Shown here: piece by piece, positions 24,923 to 33,172 of the stretch | How positions within the stretch are numbered: the stretch's first letter is position 1 | Layout of the letters: each line of letters starts with the position of its first letter | Assembly (NCBI RefSeq): GCF_003634705.1 | Contig: NZ_RBWU01000001.1 | Span: 186,001-250,000, forward strand | Source: Actinomadura pelletieri DSM 43383 | Lineage (GTDB): Bacteria; Actinomycetota; Actinomycetes; Streptosporangiales; Streptosporangiaceae | Direction: 5' to 3' | DNA: 64,000 bases | Made by a program: the position numbers and the translations under genes | Notes under the pieces: model-generated | Seen by the model: the letters and a program-made list of their open reading frames with translations, nothing else | Database searches by the model: none | Told to the model about the DNA's origin: nothing

Positions 24923-26043
24923 GGGCCTTGGCGCAGCGCGCGGCGCTCGGAGCCGCCGCGCCGGTGTCGGCGGCGCTGCTGGCGGTTCTCGTCGCGGCGT
25001 TCGTTCTCGCCGCGTCGGGACACTCGCCCTGGCACACGTTCACGGTCATGGCCGACTACGCGCGGACCCCCGAGTCGATCGTCTCCGCCGTCAACCGGGC
25101 GGTCCCGTACTTCCTCGCCGGGCTCGCCGTCGCCGTCGGCTTTCGCATGAAGCTCTTCAACATCGGCGTCGAGGGCCAGTACCGCCTCGGCGCGCTGTCC
25201 GGCGCGGCGGTGGGCGCCGTGATCCACCTTCCGGGCCCGCTGCACGTCGCCGTCATCGTGGCGACGGCCGTCGCGGCCGGTGCCGCGTGGGCCGGCCTGG
25301 CCGCGTGGCTCAAGGTCACCCGGGGCGTCAACGAGGTCATCTCGACGCTGATGCTGAACTACATCGCGACGGCCCTCGCCGCGTATCTGCTCGCCGAGCA
25401 CCTCGCGGCGGCGGGTACCGGCACCGCGACGCGGACGCTGCCCGAGAGCGGCCGGATGCCGTCCCTGAACCCGGTCCTCGCGGCGTTCGGGCTGCGCCTG
25501 GCCCCGACCGTCGCGCTGTGGGGGTTCCTCGCCGTCGCGGTCGCCATCGGGATCGGCGTGCACTACCTGCTGACGCGGACCTGGTACGGGTACCAGGTCC
25601 GGGCGTCCGGCCTGAACGCGGACGCGGCGACCGCGAACGGCATCGACCCGCGCCGCATGACCGTCCTCACCCTGCTGCTGTCCGGCGGTCTGGCCGGTCT
25701 CGCCGGCCTGCCGTTCCTGCTCGGCCAATCCCACAACTACGGGCTCGACTTCCCGGCCGGCATCGGGTTCACCGGGATCGCCGTCGCCCTGCTCGGACGC
25801 AACCAACCCGCCGGCATCGCGGCGGCGGCGCTGCTCTTCGGCTTCCTGGAACGCAGCGCGCAGATCCTCGACCTGGAAGGCATCCCCAAGGAGATCGTCA
25901 CCATCATGCAGGGAGTCATCGTGCTGTCCGTGGTGATCGCCTACGAGCTGGTCAAACGGTTCACGGCGCGGCAGACCGCGCGGGCGGTCCGTGTCCGGCG
26001 CGAGGCCCCCGCGCGCCGGACCGAGCGGGAGGTCGCGCTGTGA
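24919..26043 (+). CDS. ABC transporter permease 1 (nucleoside-type)
   Basis: A 374-residue membrane protein with about eight to ten hydrophobic segments. Family markers are FRMKLFNIGVEGQYRLG, TRGVNEVISTLMLNYIA, YQVRASGLNADAATANGI and FTGIAVALLGRNQPAG, as in the YufP/NupP-type permeases of BMP transporters. The C-terminus is a basic cytoplasmic tail. ATG 24919 overlaps the ATPase stop as ATGA. It forms the channel with the second permease. Confidence 0.93.
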   Translation: MRALAQRAALGAAAPVSAALLAVLVAAFVLAASGHSPWHTFTVMADYARTPESIVSAVNRAVPYFLAGLAVAVGFRMKLFNIGVEGQYRLGALSGAAVGAVIHLPGPLHVAVIVATAVAAGAAWAGLAAWLKVTRGVNEVISTLMLNYIATALAAYLLAEHLAAAGTGTATRTLPESGRMPSLNPVLAAFGLRLAPTVALWGFLAVAVAIGIGVHYLLTRTWYGYQVRASGLNADAATANGIDPRRMTVLTLLLSGGLAGLAGLPFLLGQSHNYGLDFPAGIGFTGIAVALLGRNQPAGIAAAALLFGFLERSAQILDLEGIPKEIVTIMQGVIVLSVVIAYELVKRFTARQTARAVRVRREAPARRTEREVAL

Positions 26044-27335
26044 CGGCCATCGTCCGCGGGACGGACCTTCTTCACCGGCGCGCCGCCGCACTCGGCCGTC
26101 TCGTCCCGCGCCCGCGCGTGTTCGCCGCGATGGCCGTCGGGCTGCTCATCGCCGCCACCGCCCACCGGTTCGCGGGCGTTCCGGCGCTGACCGGATCGGG
26201 CCTCATCGGGGCGGCGCTGCGGCTGGCCGTCCCGATCGGGCTCGCCGCCCTCGGCGCGCTGTGGAGCGAACGCGCCGGCGTCACCAACCTCGGCCTGGAA
26301 GGCATGATGATCCTCGGCACGTGGAGCGCCGCGTGGGTCGGTGCCACTCACGGCGTGTGGCCGGCCGTCCTCGCCGGAGCCGTCGGCGGAGCCCTCGGCG
26401 GACTCCTGCACGCCGTCGCCACGGTGACCTTCGGCGTCGACCAGGTGATCTCCGGTGTCGCCATCAACCTGCTGACACCCGGTCTCGTCCGCTACCTCTC
26501 CACGATCAACTGGGAGGGGCTGCCCCAGGCCGGAGCGACACAGTCGCCGCCGATCCGCGGAACGATCGGCACGTTCACGGTTCCCGTACTGGCGGGCGGG
26601 CACATCGGCGACCGGCGCAGTCCCGACCTGCTCGGCGCGGTCGAGCGCCGCGACTGGTTCGTCCTGTCCGACGCGGCCGGACTGCTGCGCGGCCTGCTCG
26701 CCGAGATCTCCTGGTTCACCCTGCTGGCCGCCGTCCTGTTCGTGCTGAGCTGGTTGATCCTCTGGCGGACGCCGTTCGGGCTGCGGCTGCGGTTCATCGG
26801 CGAGAACCCCGGCGCGGCCGACAGCCTCGGCGTCGCCGTCTACCGCACCAAGTACGTCGCCGTCGTCGTCTCCGGCGCGCTGGCGGGACTCGGCGGCGCC
26901 TTCCTGGTGACGGTCGCCAGCGGCCTGTACCGGGAGGGGCAGACCGCCGGACGGGGCTACATCGGCCTGGCCGCCATGATCTTCGGCAACTGGCGGCCCG
27001 GGGGCACCGCGGCCGGGTCGCTGCTGTTCGGGTACTCCGACGCGCTGCAACTGCGCCAGTCGGGGGCCGTCCGCGGGCTCGTCCTCTGCGCCGGTCTCGC
27101 CTTCCTCGTCATCGGCGTCGTCCTGCTGCGTCGGCGGCGCCGGGCCTCGGTGGTCTCGCTCCTCGCGGGCGCCGCCGCGATCGGGTGGTTCGGTCTCGTC
27201 CACCACGTGCCGCCGCAGCTGGTGTACGCGACGCCGTACGCGGTCACCCTCGTCGTCCTGGTGGTCTCCGCACGCCGGCTCAGGATGCCCGCCGCGGACG
27301 GCGTCCCCTACCGCCGGGGAGTGATCGACGTATGA
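26040..27335 (+). CDS. ABC transporter permease 2 (nucleoside-type)
   Basis: A 431-residue permease, longer than typical (~320) because of extra hydrophobic segments after about residue 350. Markers include LGALWSERAGVTNLGLEGMM, TFGVDQVISGVAINLL, RLRFIGENPGAADSLGV and GRGYIGLAAMIFGNWRP. GTG 26040 overlaps the upstream stop as GTGA. It pairs with permease 1. The extended C-terminus adds about two more membrane helices; their role is not clear from sequence. Confidence 0.93.
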   Translation: MTAIVRGTDLLHRRAAALGRLVPRPRVFAAMAVGLLIAATAHRFAGVPALTGSGLIGAALRLAVPIGLAALGALWSERAGVTNLGLEGMMILGTWSAAWVGATHGVWPAVLAGAVGGALGGLLHAVATVTFGVDQVISGVAINLLTPGLVRYLSTINWEGLPQAGATQSPPIRGTIGTFTVPVLAGGHIGDRRSPDLLGAVERRDWFVLSDAAGLLRGLLAEISWFTLLAAVLFVLSWLILWRTPFGLRLRFIGENPGAADSLGVAVYRTKYVAVVVSGALAGLGGAFLVTVASGLYREGQTAGRGYIGLAAMIFGNWRPGGTAAGSLLFGYSDALQLRQSGAVRGLVLCAGLAFLVIGVVLLRRRRRASVVSLLAGAAAIGWFGLVHHVPPQLVYATPYAVTLVVLVVSARRLRMPAADGVPYRRGVIDV

Positions 27336-29545
27336 CGACCGAAATCGGAGGACGGGTGGCGGGCTACCTGTCGACGTGGACGGTCCGACCTGGAGAACCG
27401 GTCGGCGTGCACGCGGCCCTGCCGGTCGATCGGCTTCCCGCCGAACGCACCACCCTGCCCGTCACGGTGGAGGTGATCGCGCTGGACGAGCCGGACAGAC
27501 CTCGCGTCCAGGCCGACGTGCGTCCGCGTGCCCGGACGGTCACCGAGGCCGTGCCGCCCGCCGGCTCGTACCTGCGGACCGGCACGTGGAAGCAGACCGG
27601 CGAAAGCGTCTGCCTCATGATGTGGCTGCGGACGGAGAACACCGTGCCCGGCCGCAGGCAGACCCTCGCCGAACTCGTCCGCCACGACGACCCGATGCTC
27701 GTTCGGACCCGCTGGTCTGTGGACGCCGCGGGGGACATCGTCATCGACCACGCCGGACGCCGTACCGAGACCGGGATCCGGCTCGATCCAGGCACCTGGT
27801 ACCTGATGAGTTTCATCCGGACCGCCCGCGGCGCCGAGCTACTGCGGACGGACGGCACCGGTCTCACCCTGCGGGCACACGCGGACGACCCCGACACGGG
27901 GCGGGGCGGAAGCGCGTCCGGAACTCGGTGGCATGCCACCATCGGCGCCCGAACGACGAGCGACATCCCCTCCGACACTCTCAACGCGCGGATAGAGGAC
28001 CTGGTGATCCTCGGCCGGGAACTCCGGCGGGAGGAGGCCGAAGGGTGCGCCCGTGGCGAGCCGGGTCCCGGCCTCGGCCACCGGTACGCCGCCGATCCGT
28101 CGCTCGTCGCCGGATGGGACTTCGCCGCCACCGCGTTCGCCGCAACGACCGCGGCGCTCCGGCTGTCGATCGTCAACCGTCCGACCGACGGCCTCCGAGG
28201 GCACGGCGGACGAGCCGGGGCCGCGATCCACCTGAGCTCCGACGACCTCGACGACGCCCGCTGGCCGCTGATCGCGGAGGTCCGCGTGAGCGCACGGCGG
28301 CGCAGCGGAGTTCTCGGCGTCCGCGTCACCACGGCGAACGGTCGGGTCGACCTGCCGTTGATCGTCGGCCCGGCCAGGGACCGGCGGCGGGCGTCCGGCA
28401 CCGGTCCCGGCGAGCGGGAGCCTCGGGCGCTCCTGCTCCTCCCCACCTTCACCTACCTCGCCTACGCCAACCACCGTCAGCGCTCCGAGCAGGTGTTCTT
28501 CGGCGACTACCGCGCCGTCAGCGACCGGCCGATCGTCCTGGACGAGGTCAACGCCCACCTCAACGACGCCGAGCGGCTGGGCGTCTCGCTCTACGACCGC
28601 CGCGCCGACGGAACACCGGCCGTCTACAGTTCGCGGCTCAGGCCGGTCCTCTCCATCGATCCGGACTACCGCTGGTGGCTGACCGGAACGTACCGGCACT
28701 ACCCGGCGGACCTGAGGTTCCTGCGCTGGCTGCGGCGCACCGGCCACCCGATCGACGTCACCTCCGACGAGCAGCTGCACGACGAGGGGCCCGGGCTGCT
28801 GTCGCGCTACCGCGTCCTCATCACCGGCAGCCATCCCGAGTACATCAGCGAGGAGATCCACGACGCGGTCACCACGTTCACCCGGACCGGTGGTCGCCTG
28901 ATGTACCTCGGCGGCAACGGCTTCTACTGGGTCGTGGCGCGGTCGGCGGACGCTCCGCATCGCATCGAGGTACGGCGCCGCGGCGACGGCGGCTGGTGGA
29001 CCGTCCCGGAGGACGAGGCCACCATGACGACGAACGGACGGCCCGGCGGCCTCTGGTCCCTGCGCGGAAGGCCGCCACAGGATCTTCTCGGCGTCGCGTA
29101 CGCGGCCCAGGGTTGGCCGCGTGCGAGCGGGTACCGGCGGCTGCCCGACGCCGACCATCCGGACCACGCCTTCGTCTTCGCCGGAGTCCCCGACCAGGTC
29201 TTCGGCGAGTTCGGCCATGCGCTGGACGGCGCGGCCGGCGACGAGATCGACAGTTTCCGTCCCGACCCGCGGCATCCCGACACGGCGCGCCTCGCCACCT
29301 CGGCGGGCCGCCACCCGCCGCTGTTCCTGGAGGCCGCCGAATCGGAGGAGGCGGGCGCGCGCGACGCGGTCCGCGCCGACATGGTCCTGCGCCGCCTGCC
29401 CGGTGGCGGCGCGGTCTTCTCCGTCGGGTCCGTCACCTGGACCGCCAGCGTGACATGGAACCACGGTGACAACACCGTGGCCATGATCACCAGAAACGTG
29501 CTGGACCGCTTCCTTCGCCCCTCGACCACCGAAGGACGACCGTGA
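27332..29545 (+). CDS. N,N-dimethylformamidase large-subunit homologue
   Basis: A 737-residue protein resembling the DMFase beta (large) subunit. The N-terminal ~360 residues contain a jelly-roll/LamG-like part (DPGTWYLMSFIRT near 152-164). The C-terminal part carries the family landmarks YRWWLTG, VLITGSHPEY, GGRLMYLGGNGFYWV, GGLWSLRGRPPQ and AVFSVGSVTW. Paracoccus DMFase uses a 2-Tyr-1-Glu mononuclear iron site. Tyr378, Tyr421 and Glu503 are the best candidates here by context and spacing (inference). The small alpha subunit is not encoded nearby. Start ATG 27332 overlaps permease 2 as ATGA, so it is an integral operon member. It likely hydrolyses an amide bond of the imported compound rather than DMF itself. 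Confidence 0.8.
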   Translation: MTTEIGGRVAGYLSTWTVRPGEPVGVHAALPVDRLPAERTTLPVTVEVIALDEPDRPRVQADVRPRARTVTEAVPPAGSYLRTGTWKQTGESVCLMMWLRTENTVPGRRQTLAELVRHDDPMLVRTRWSVDAAGDIVIDHAGRRTETGIRLDPGTWYLMSFIRTARGAELLRTDGTGLTLRAHADDPDTGRGGSASGTRWHATIGARTTSDIPSDTLNARIEDLVILGRELRREEAEGCARGEPGPGLGHRYAADPSLVAGWDFAATAFAATTAALRLSIVNRPTDGLRGHGGRAGAAIHLSSDDLDDARWPLIAEVRVSARRRSGVLGVRVTTANGRVDLPLIVGPARDRRRASGTGPGEREPRALLLLPTFTYLAYANHRQRSEQVFFGDYRAVSDRPIVLDEVNAHLNDAERLGVSLYDRRADGTPAVYSSRLRPVLSIDPDYRWWLTGTYRHYPADLRFLRWLRRTGHPIDVTSDEQLHDEGPGLLSRYRVLITGSHPEYISEEIHDAVTTFTRTGGRLMYLGGNGFYWVVARSADAPHRIEVRRRGDGGWWTVPEDEATMTTNGRPGGLWSLRGRPPQDLLGVAYAAQGWPRASGYRRLPDADHPDHAFVFAGVPDQVFGEFGHALDGAAGDEIDSFRPDPRHPDTARLATSAGRHPPLFLEAAESEEAGARDAVRADMVLRRLPGGGAVFSVGSVTWTASVTWNHGDNTVAMITRNVLDRFLRPSTTEGRP

Positions 29546-30513
29546 CCCTCGTCTATCTCGATCACGACGGCGGGCTCGACGACCTCGCCGCGCTGTGCCT
29601 TCTGCTGAGCTACGACCACGTGAACCTCATCGGCGTCGCGGTCACGCCCGCGGACTGCCTGCTCGAACCCGCGCTGTCCGTCACCGCGAAGATGTCGCGG
29701 CTCGCCGGCCGGAACGACCTTCGTCCCGCCCCCGGGATCATCGAGGGGAGGAACCCCTTCCCCATGGCGTGGCGGGTCGACTGCCTTCGCGTCGACCAAC
29801 TGCCGATCCTCAACACCCGGCCCGCCCCCGCGCGGGGCGGGCGCCCCTCCCTCCCGGCGCACAAGGATCTGGTCCGGAAGGTGCTGGCCGCGTCCGAGCC
29901 GGTGACCGTCGTCTGCACCGGCCCGCTGACCAACCTCGCCCGCGGCCTGGACGAGCACCCGGAGATCGAGGGCGGCATCCGCGAAGTCGTGATCATGGGG
30001 GGTGCGATCGACGTCGACGGGAACGTCGACCGGCCCGGGTACGACGGCAGCGCGGAATGGAACCTGTTCTGGGATCCCGAAGCGGCCGGCCGGGTGTGGC
30101 GTAGCGGCCTGCCGCTGACGCTCTACCCGCTGGACGCCACCGACCACGTGCCGGTCACGAGCGAACTCGTCGCCGACCTGACCCGCGCGGCCGGGTCGTC
30201 CGGCGCCGCGACGCTCGTGGCCACCCTGTGGGCGATGACGTTCGGCACATGGGAGTGCACGGGCCTGCCGTACTGCTGCTGGGACACGCTGACCGCCTCG
30301 CATCTCGGCGGCGCGGAGATCTGCCGCTTCGAGACGATCACGACCTCGATCGTCACCGGCGGCCCGAGCCAGGGACGGGTCGTGCGAGGCGACGGCCGTC
30401 CCGTCAAGGTCGCCGTCACCGCCGACTCCGAAGCCTTCGCGCGGCATGTGATCGCCACCCTGGCGAACGCGGGCGAACGTCCCCCTCCGATTCGGGACGA
30501 CCCGACCCCCTGA
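29542..30513 (+). CDS. Nucleoside hydrolase (IUNH family)
   Basis: A 323-residue inosine-uridine-preferring nucleoside hydrolase homologue. The calcium-binding N-terminus reads DHDGGLDD (residues 7-14) instead of the common DTDPGIDD, keeping the key aspartates. Further markers are VVCTGPLTNLA, VVIMGGAI, AEWNLFWDPEAA and a late Asp in CCWDTLTA. It splits the N-glycosidic bond of nucleosides to free base and ribose. GTG 29542 overlaps the DMFase-like stop as GTGA. It supplies the sugar that the following NagB-like and PfkB enzymes could process. Confidence 0.9.
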   Translation: MTLVYLDHDGGLDDLAALCLLLSYDHVNLIGVAVTPADCLLEPALSVTAKMSRLAGRNDLRPAPGIIEGRNPFPMAWRVDCLRVDQLPILNTRPAPARGGRPSLPAHKDLVRKVLAASEPVTVVCTGPLTNLARGLDEHPEIEGGIREVVIMGGAIDVDGNVDRPGYDGSAEWNLFWDPEAAGRVWRSGLPLTLYPLDATDHVPVTSELVADLTRAAGSSGAATLVATLWAMTFGTWECTGLPYCCWDTLTASHLGGAEICRFETITTSIVTGGPSQGRVVRGDGRPVKVAVTADSEAFARHVIATLANAGERPPPIRDDPTP

Positions 30514-30559
30514 ACCACCGAACCCGACCCATTTGTCCCGACACACGACAGGACCACCG

Positions 30560-31444
30560 ATGCGGCCCCTCGCACGATTCGCCCACGACCTCACCCCCGA
30601 GCAGCTCACCATGCCCGTCGACAAGTTGGTCAAGGAGTCGCGCCACAAGGTGCGCGTGCTGCCGGACCTCGACGGTCTCTACTCCTGGCTGGCCCGTCTC
30701 ATGGCCGACGAGATCAAGGCCAACAACGAGGCGGGCCGGCCCACCCGATGGATCCTCCCCGTCGGGCCGAAGAACCAGTACCCGCTGCTGGCACGGATCT
30801 GCAACGAGGAGCGGATCGGCTGGCGGGACGTCCAGGCCTTCCACATGGACGAGTTCCTCGACTGGCAGGGACGGCAGGTGGGCCCCGACCACCCGTTCAG
30901 TTTCCGCGGGTTCTGCGACCGCAACCTGTACGGCCTTCTGGACCCCGAACTTCGCCCGGCTCCGGAGAACGTCGTCTACCCGGACGTCCATGACCCCGAC
31001 GCGTTCACGAGCCGGTTGCGGGACGCCGGGGGCGCCGACACCTGCTTCGCCGGATTCGGGTACCGGGGGCACCTCGCCTTCAACGAACCGCCCACCACCC
31101 GTTGGCACCGCTACTCGGTCGAGGAGTTCAGGGAGTCCAGGACGCGGGTCGTGCCGCTGCTGGAGGACACGATCGTCGCGCACTCGCACCGCACCACCGG
31201 CGGCTACACCCAGACCATCCCGCGCATGGCCATCACCATCGGCATGAGTGAGATCCTGTCGGCCCGGAAGCTGCACCTGATCACCGATGGCGGCGCGTGG
31301 AAGCAGTTCATCGTCCGTGTTCTCCTGCTCACCGCCGAACCCGACGTCATGTACCCGGTGACGCTCGCCCACGACCACCCGGACATGGAGGTCACCGTCG
31401 ACGCGGCCTCCATCGCGCCGCTCCGGTTGGGCATCAACGCATGA
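30560..31444 (+). CDS. NagB/glucosamine-6-phosphate isomerase-like protein with altered active site
   Basis: A 294-residue sugar-phosphate isomerase homologue. ILPVGPKNQYPLLARI corresponds to the phosphate-binding loop and AFHMDEF to the catalytic Asp (Asp97). GYRGHLAFNEP corresponds to the ring-opening site. In glucosamine-6-phosphate deaminase the last motif begins with Asp (NDGHIAFNEP); here that Asp is Arg169, while His171 and Glu176 remain. This suggests an isomerase or other reaction rather than standard deamination. ATG 30560 is the best start, with ACAGGACC upstream. It is followed by the PfkB gene with an ATGA overlap. Confidence 0.85.
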   Translation: MRPLARFAHDLTPEQLTMPVDKLVKESRHKVRVLPDLDGLYSWLARLMADEIKANNEAGRPTRWILPVGPKNQYPLLARICNEERIGWRDVQAFHMDEFLDWQGRQVGPDHPFSFRGFCDRNLYGLLDPELRPAPENVVYPDVHDPDAFTSRLRDAGGADTCFAGFGYRGHLAFNEPPTTRWHRYSVEEFRESRTRVVPLLEDTIVAHSHRTTGGYTQTIPRMAITIGMSEILSARKLHLITDGGAWKQFIVRVLLLTAEPDVMYPVTLAHDHPDMEVTVDAASIAPLRLGINA

Positions 31445-32415
31445 CCGTCCACGTCCTCGGCGCCTATATCCGCGACAGCTTCATGTACTGCCGCGCCCTT
31501 CCCCGTGACGGCGAGAGCGTGGCGGCGCACACGCTCGCCGACAGCGACGGAGGGAAGGGCGCGAACCAGGCGGTCGCGGCCGCGCGGCTGGGGGTACGCG
31601 TCCACTTCATCGGCTCGGTCGGGGACGACGCGATCGGTGACCATGCGCGGGAACTCCTCCGTCGGGAAGGCGTCGGCGTCACGGGAGTCGTCCGCGTCCC
31701 CGACACGACCACCGGGCGCAGCTTCATCCTCGTCGCCGACGACGCGAACCAGGTCGTCGCCACATGGCCCGGGGCCGCGGACGCGCTCGGCCCGCCCGAC
31801 ACCGACCGTTCGCTCGCCCGCCTGGTCCACGGGGACGTGCTCAGCGTCCAGGGAGAGATCCCTCTCGCGGTCAGCCTGCACGCCGCTCGCGCCGCCGCGG
31901 CGGCGCGAGCGGCCGTCGTCTGCAACGCGAGCCCGGTCGAACAGTTCCTCGACCACCCTGACCCGTGGGACGACATCGACGTTCTCATCGTCAACGATGT
32001 CGAAGGACACGACCTGCTCGGCACGGGCGCGCACCGTCCGGCGCCGCCCCCGGCGGAGGCGCTCGGCGCCCGGCTCGGCGTTCCCACCGTCGTCGTCACC
32101 CACGGCGCGAACGGCGCGACCCTCTTCGACGGACGGACGTCGACGCACCTGCCGGCCCCGGAGGTCGACGCGGTCGATCCGACAGGTGCCGGGGACGCAT
32201 TCGCGGGGGCGTTCGCGGCCGAACTCTCCAAAGGCGAGTCCCTGTATCATTCCTGCCAGACCGCGATCGCCGTCGCGTCCTACTCCGTGACCGGAAGATT
32301 CTGCGTCCCGTCCTATCCGACCCGGAAGGACATCGAAGCAATCGAGAGCGAATTAGCCGTTCTTTCCGCGCGCCCGCCGAATTCCTCAATGAAACGACCT
32401 ATGTCATGCCCGTGA
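31441..32415 (+). CDS. PfkB-family carbohydrate kinase (ribokinase-like)
   Basis: A 324-residue kinase with the two PfkB signatures: GGKGANQAV near residues 37-45 and the C-terminal DPTGAGDAFAGAFA with the catalytic Asp. The anion-hole and nucleotide regions (VVTHGANGATLF) are present. It probably phosphorylates ribose or a related sugar released by the nucleoside hydrolase encoded two genes upstream. ATG 31441 overlaps the NagB-like stop as ATGA. Its 3' end overlaps the GntR gene by 10 bp. The last ~25 residues are lower in GC than the rest. Confidence 0.92.
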   Translation: MTVHVLGAYIRDSFMYCRALPRDGESVAAHTLADSDGGKGANQAVAAARLGVRVHFIGSVGDDAIGDHARELLRREGVGVTGVVRVPDTTTGRSFILVADDANQVVATWPGAADALGPPDTDRSLARLVHGDVLSVQGEIPLAVSLHAARAAAAARAAVVCNASPVEQFLDHPDPWDDIDVLIVNDVEGHDLLGTGAHRPAPPPAEALGARLGVPTVVVTHGANGATLFDGRTSTHLPAPEVDAVDPTGAGDAFAGAFAAELSKGESLYHSCQTAIAVASYSVTGRFCVPSYPTRKDIEAIESELAVLSARPPNSSMKRPMSCP

Positions 32416-33164
32416 AACGCCGTTCGTCCACCCCGTCCGAGCCGAAGGACGGCCGGTCACTGCCGCACGCGCTGCGCGACGAGCTCGAACGCATGATCCG
32501 CGAGACCGGTCTCCAGCCGGGCGACCGGCTTCCCAGCGAGAACGAGCTCATCGCCCGGCACAAGGTCGGGCGGACGACCGTGCGCGAAGCGTTCCGGCTC
32601 CTCGAACAGGAAGGCCTCGTCCAGTCGCAGCAGGGCCTCGGCCGTTTCGTGCGCACCCGGCCGGCGCTACAGCGCCCGCTCACCCGGCTCGAAGGTGTCA
32701 CGGACATGCTCGCCAGCCGCGGCTTCGAGGTCACGAACTCCGTTCTGTCGGTCACGCTCGACGAGCCCTCACCCACCGAACGCGCGGCGCTCCGGCTGCC
32801 CGCGAACCGGTCCGTGATCAGGCTCGAACGGCTGCGGCGACACGAGGACGACGCGGTCGTCTACAGCGTCGACGTCTTCGAGCGCGCGATCTTCGAGCAG
32901 CCGATCTCGGAGATCGACTGGACCGGGTCCCTGTTCACGCTCTTCGAGCAGGCCGGTCATCGGGTCTCGGCGGCGATCGCGACGGTCTCCGCGGTGCACC
33001 TCGACGCGTCGTTGACAGAACGACTCGGAATGCCATCGGACATCGCCTGGCTCCTTCTCAGCCAGGAACACACCGACGATGAGGGAAGGCCGATTCTGCT
33101 GTCCCAGGATTACCACCGTGGCACCGATTTCTCTTTCCAGGTTCAGCGCCAACGCCAGGACTGA
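32406..33164 (+). CDS. GntR-family regulator, HutC/UTRA type
   Basis: A 252-residue regulator. The winged helix (about 15-85) contains LQPGDRLPSENELIARHKVGRTTVREAFR, quoted here only as the recognisable helix-turn-helix start and recognition helix. The UTRA ligand domain (about 95-245) ends with SQDYHRGTDFSFQVQRQ, the standard HutC-subfamily tail. UTRA domains bind small sugar or nucleotide-like effectors. It is the last gene of the transporter operon and likely represses it and add through the repeats at 22223-22248. It abuts the convergent aldehyde dehydrogenase gene, with only 8 bp between stops. Confidence 0.92.
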   Translation: MPVKRRSSTPSEPKDGRSLPHALRDELERMIRETGLQPGDRLPSENELIARHKVGRTTVREAFRLLEQEGLVQSQQGLGRFVRTRPALQRPLTRLEGVTDMLASRGFEVTNSVLSVTLDEPSPTERAALRLPANRSVIRLERLRRHEDDAVVYSVDVFERAIFEQPISEIDWTGSLFTLFEQAGHRVSAAIATVSAVHLDASLTERLGMPSDIAWLLLSQEHTDDEGRPILLSQDYHRGTDFSFQVQRQRQD

Positions 33165-33172
33165 GCACTCGT

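Noticed and set aside
25991..27331. Open frame upstream of the DMFase-like start that would extend the protein by ~447 residues
   Set aside because: The extension is Arg-rich shadow sequence over the permease gene; family similarity and the ATGA overlap set the start at 27332.
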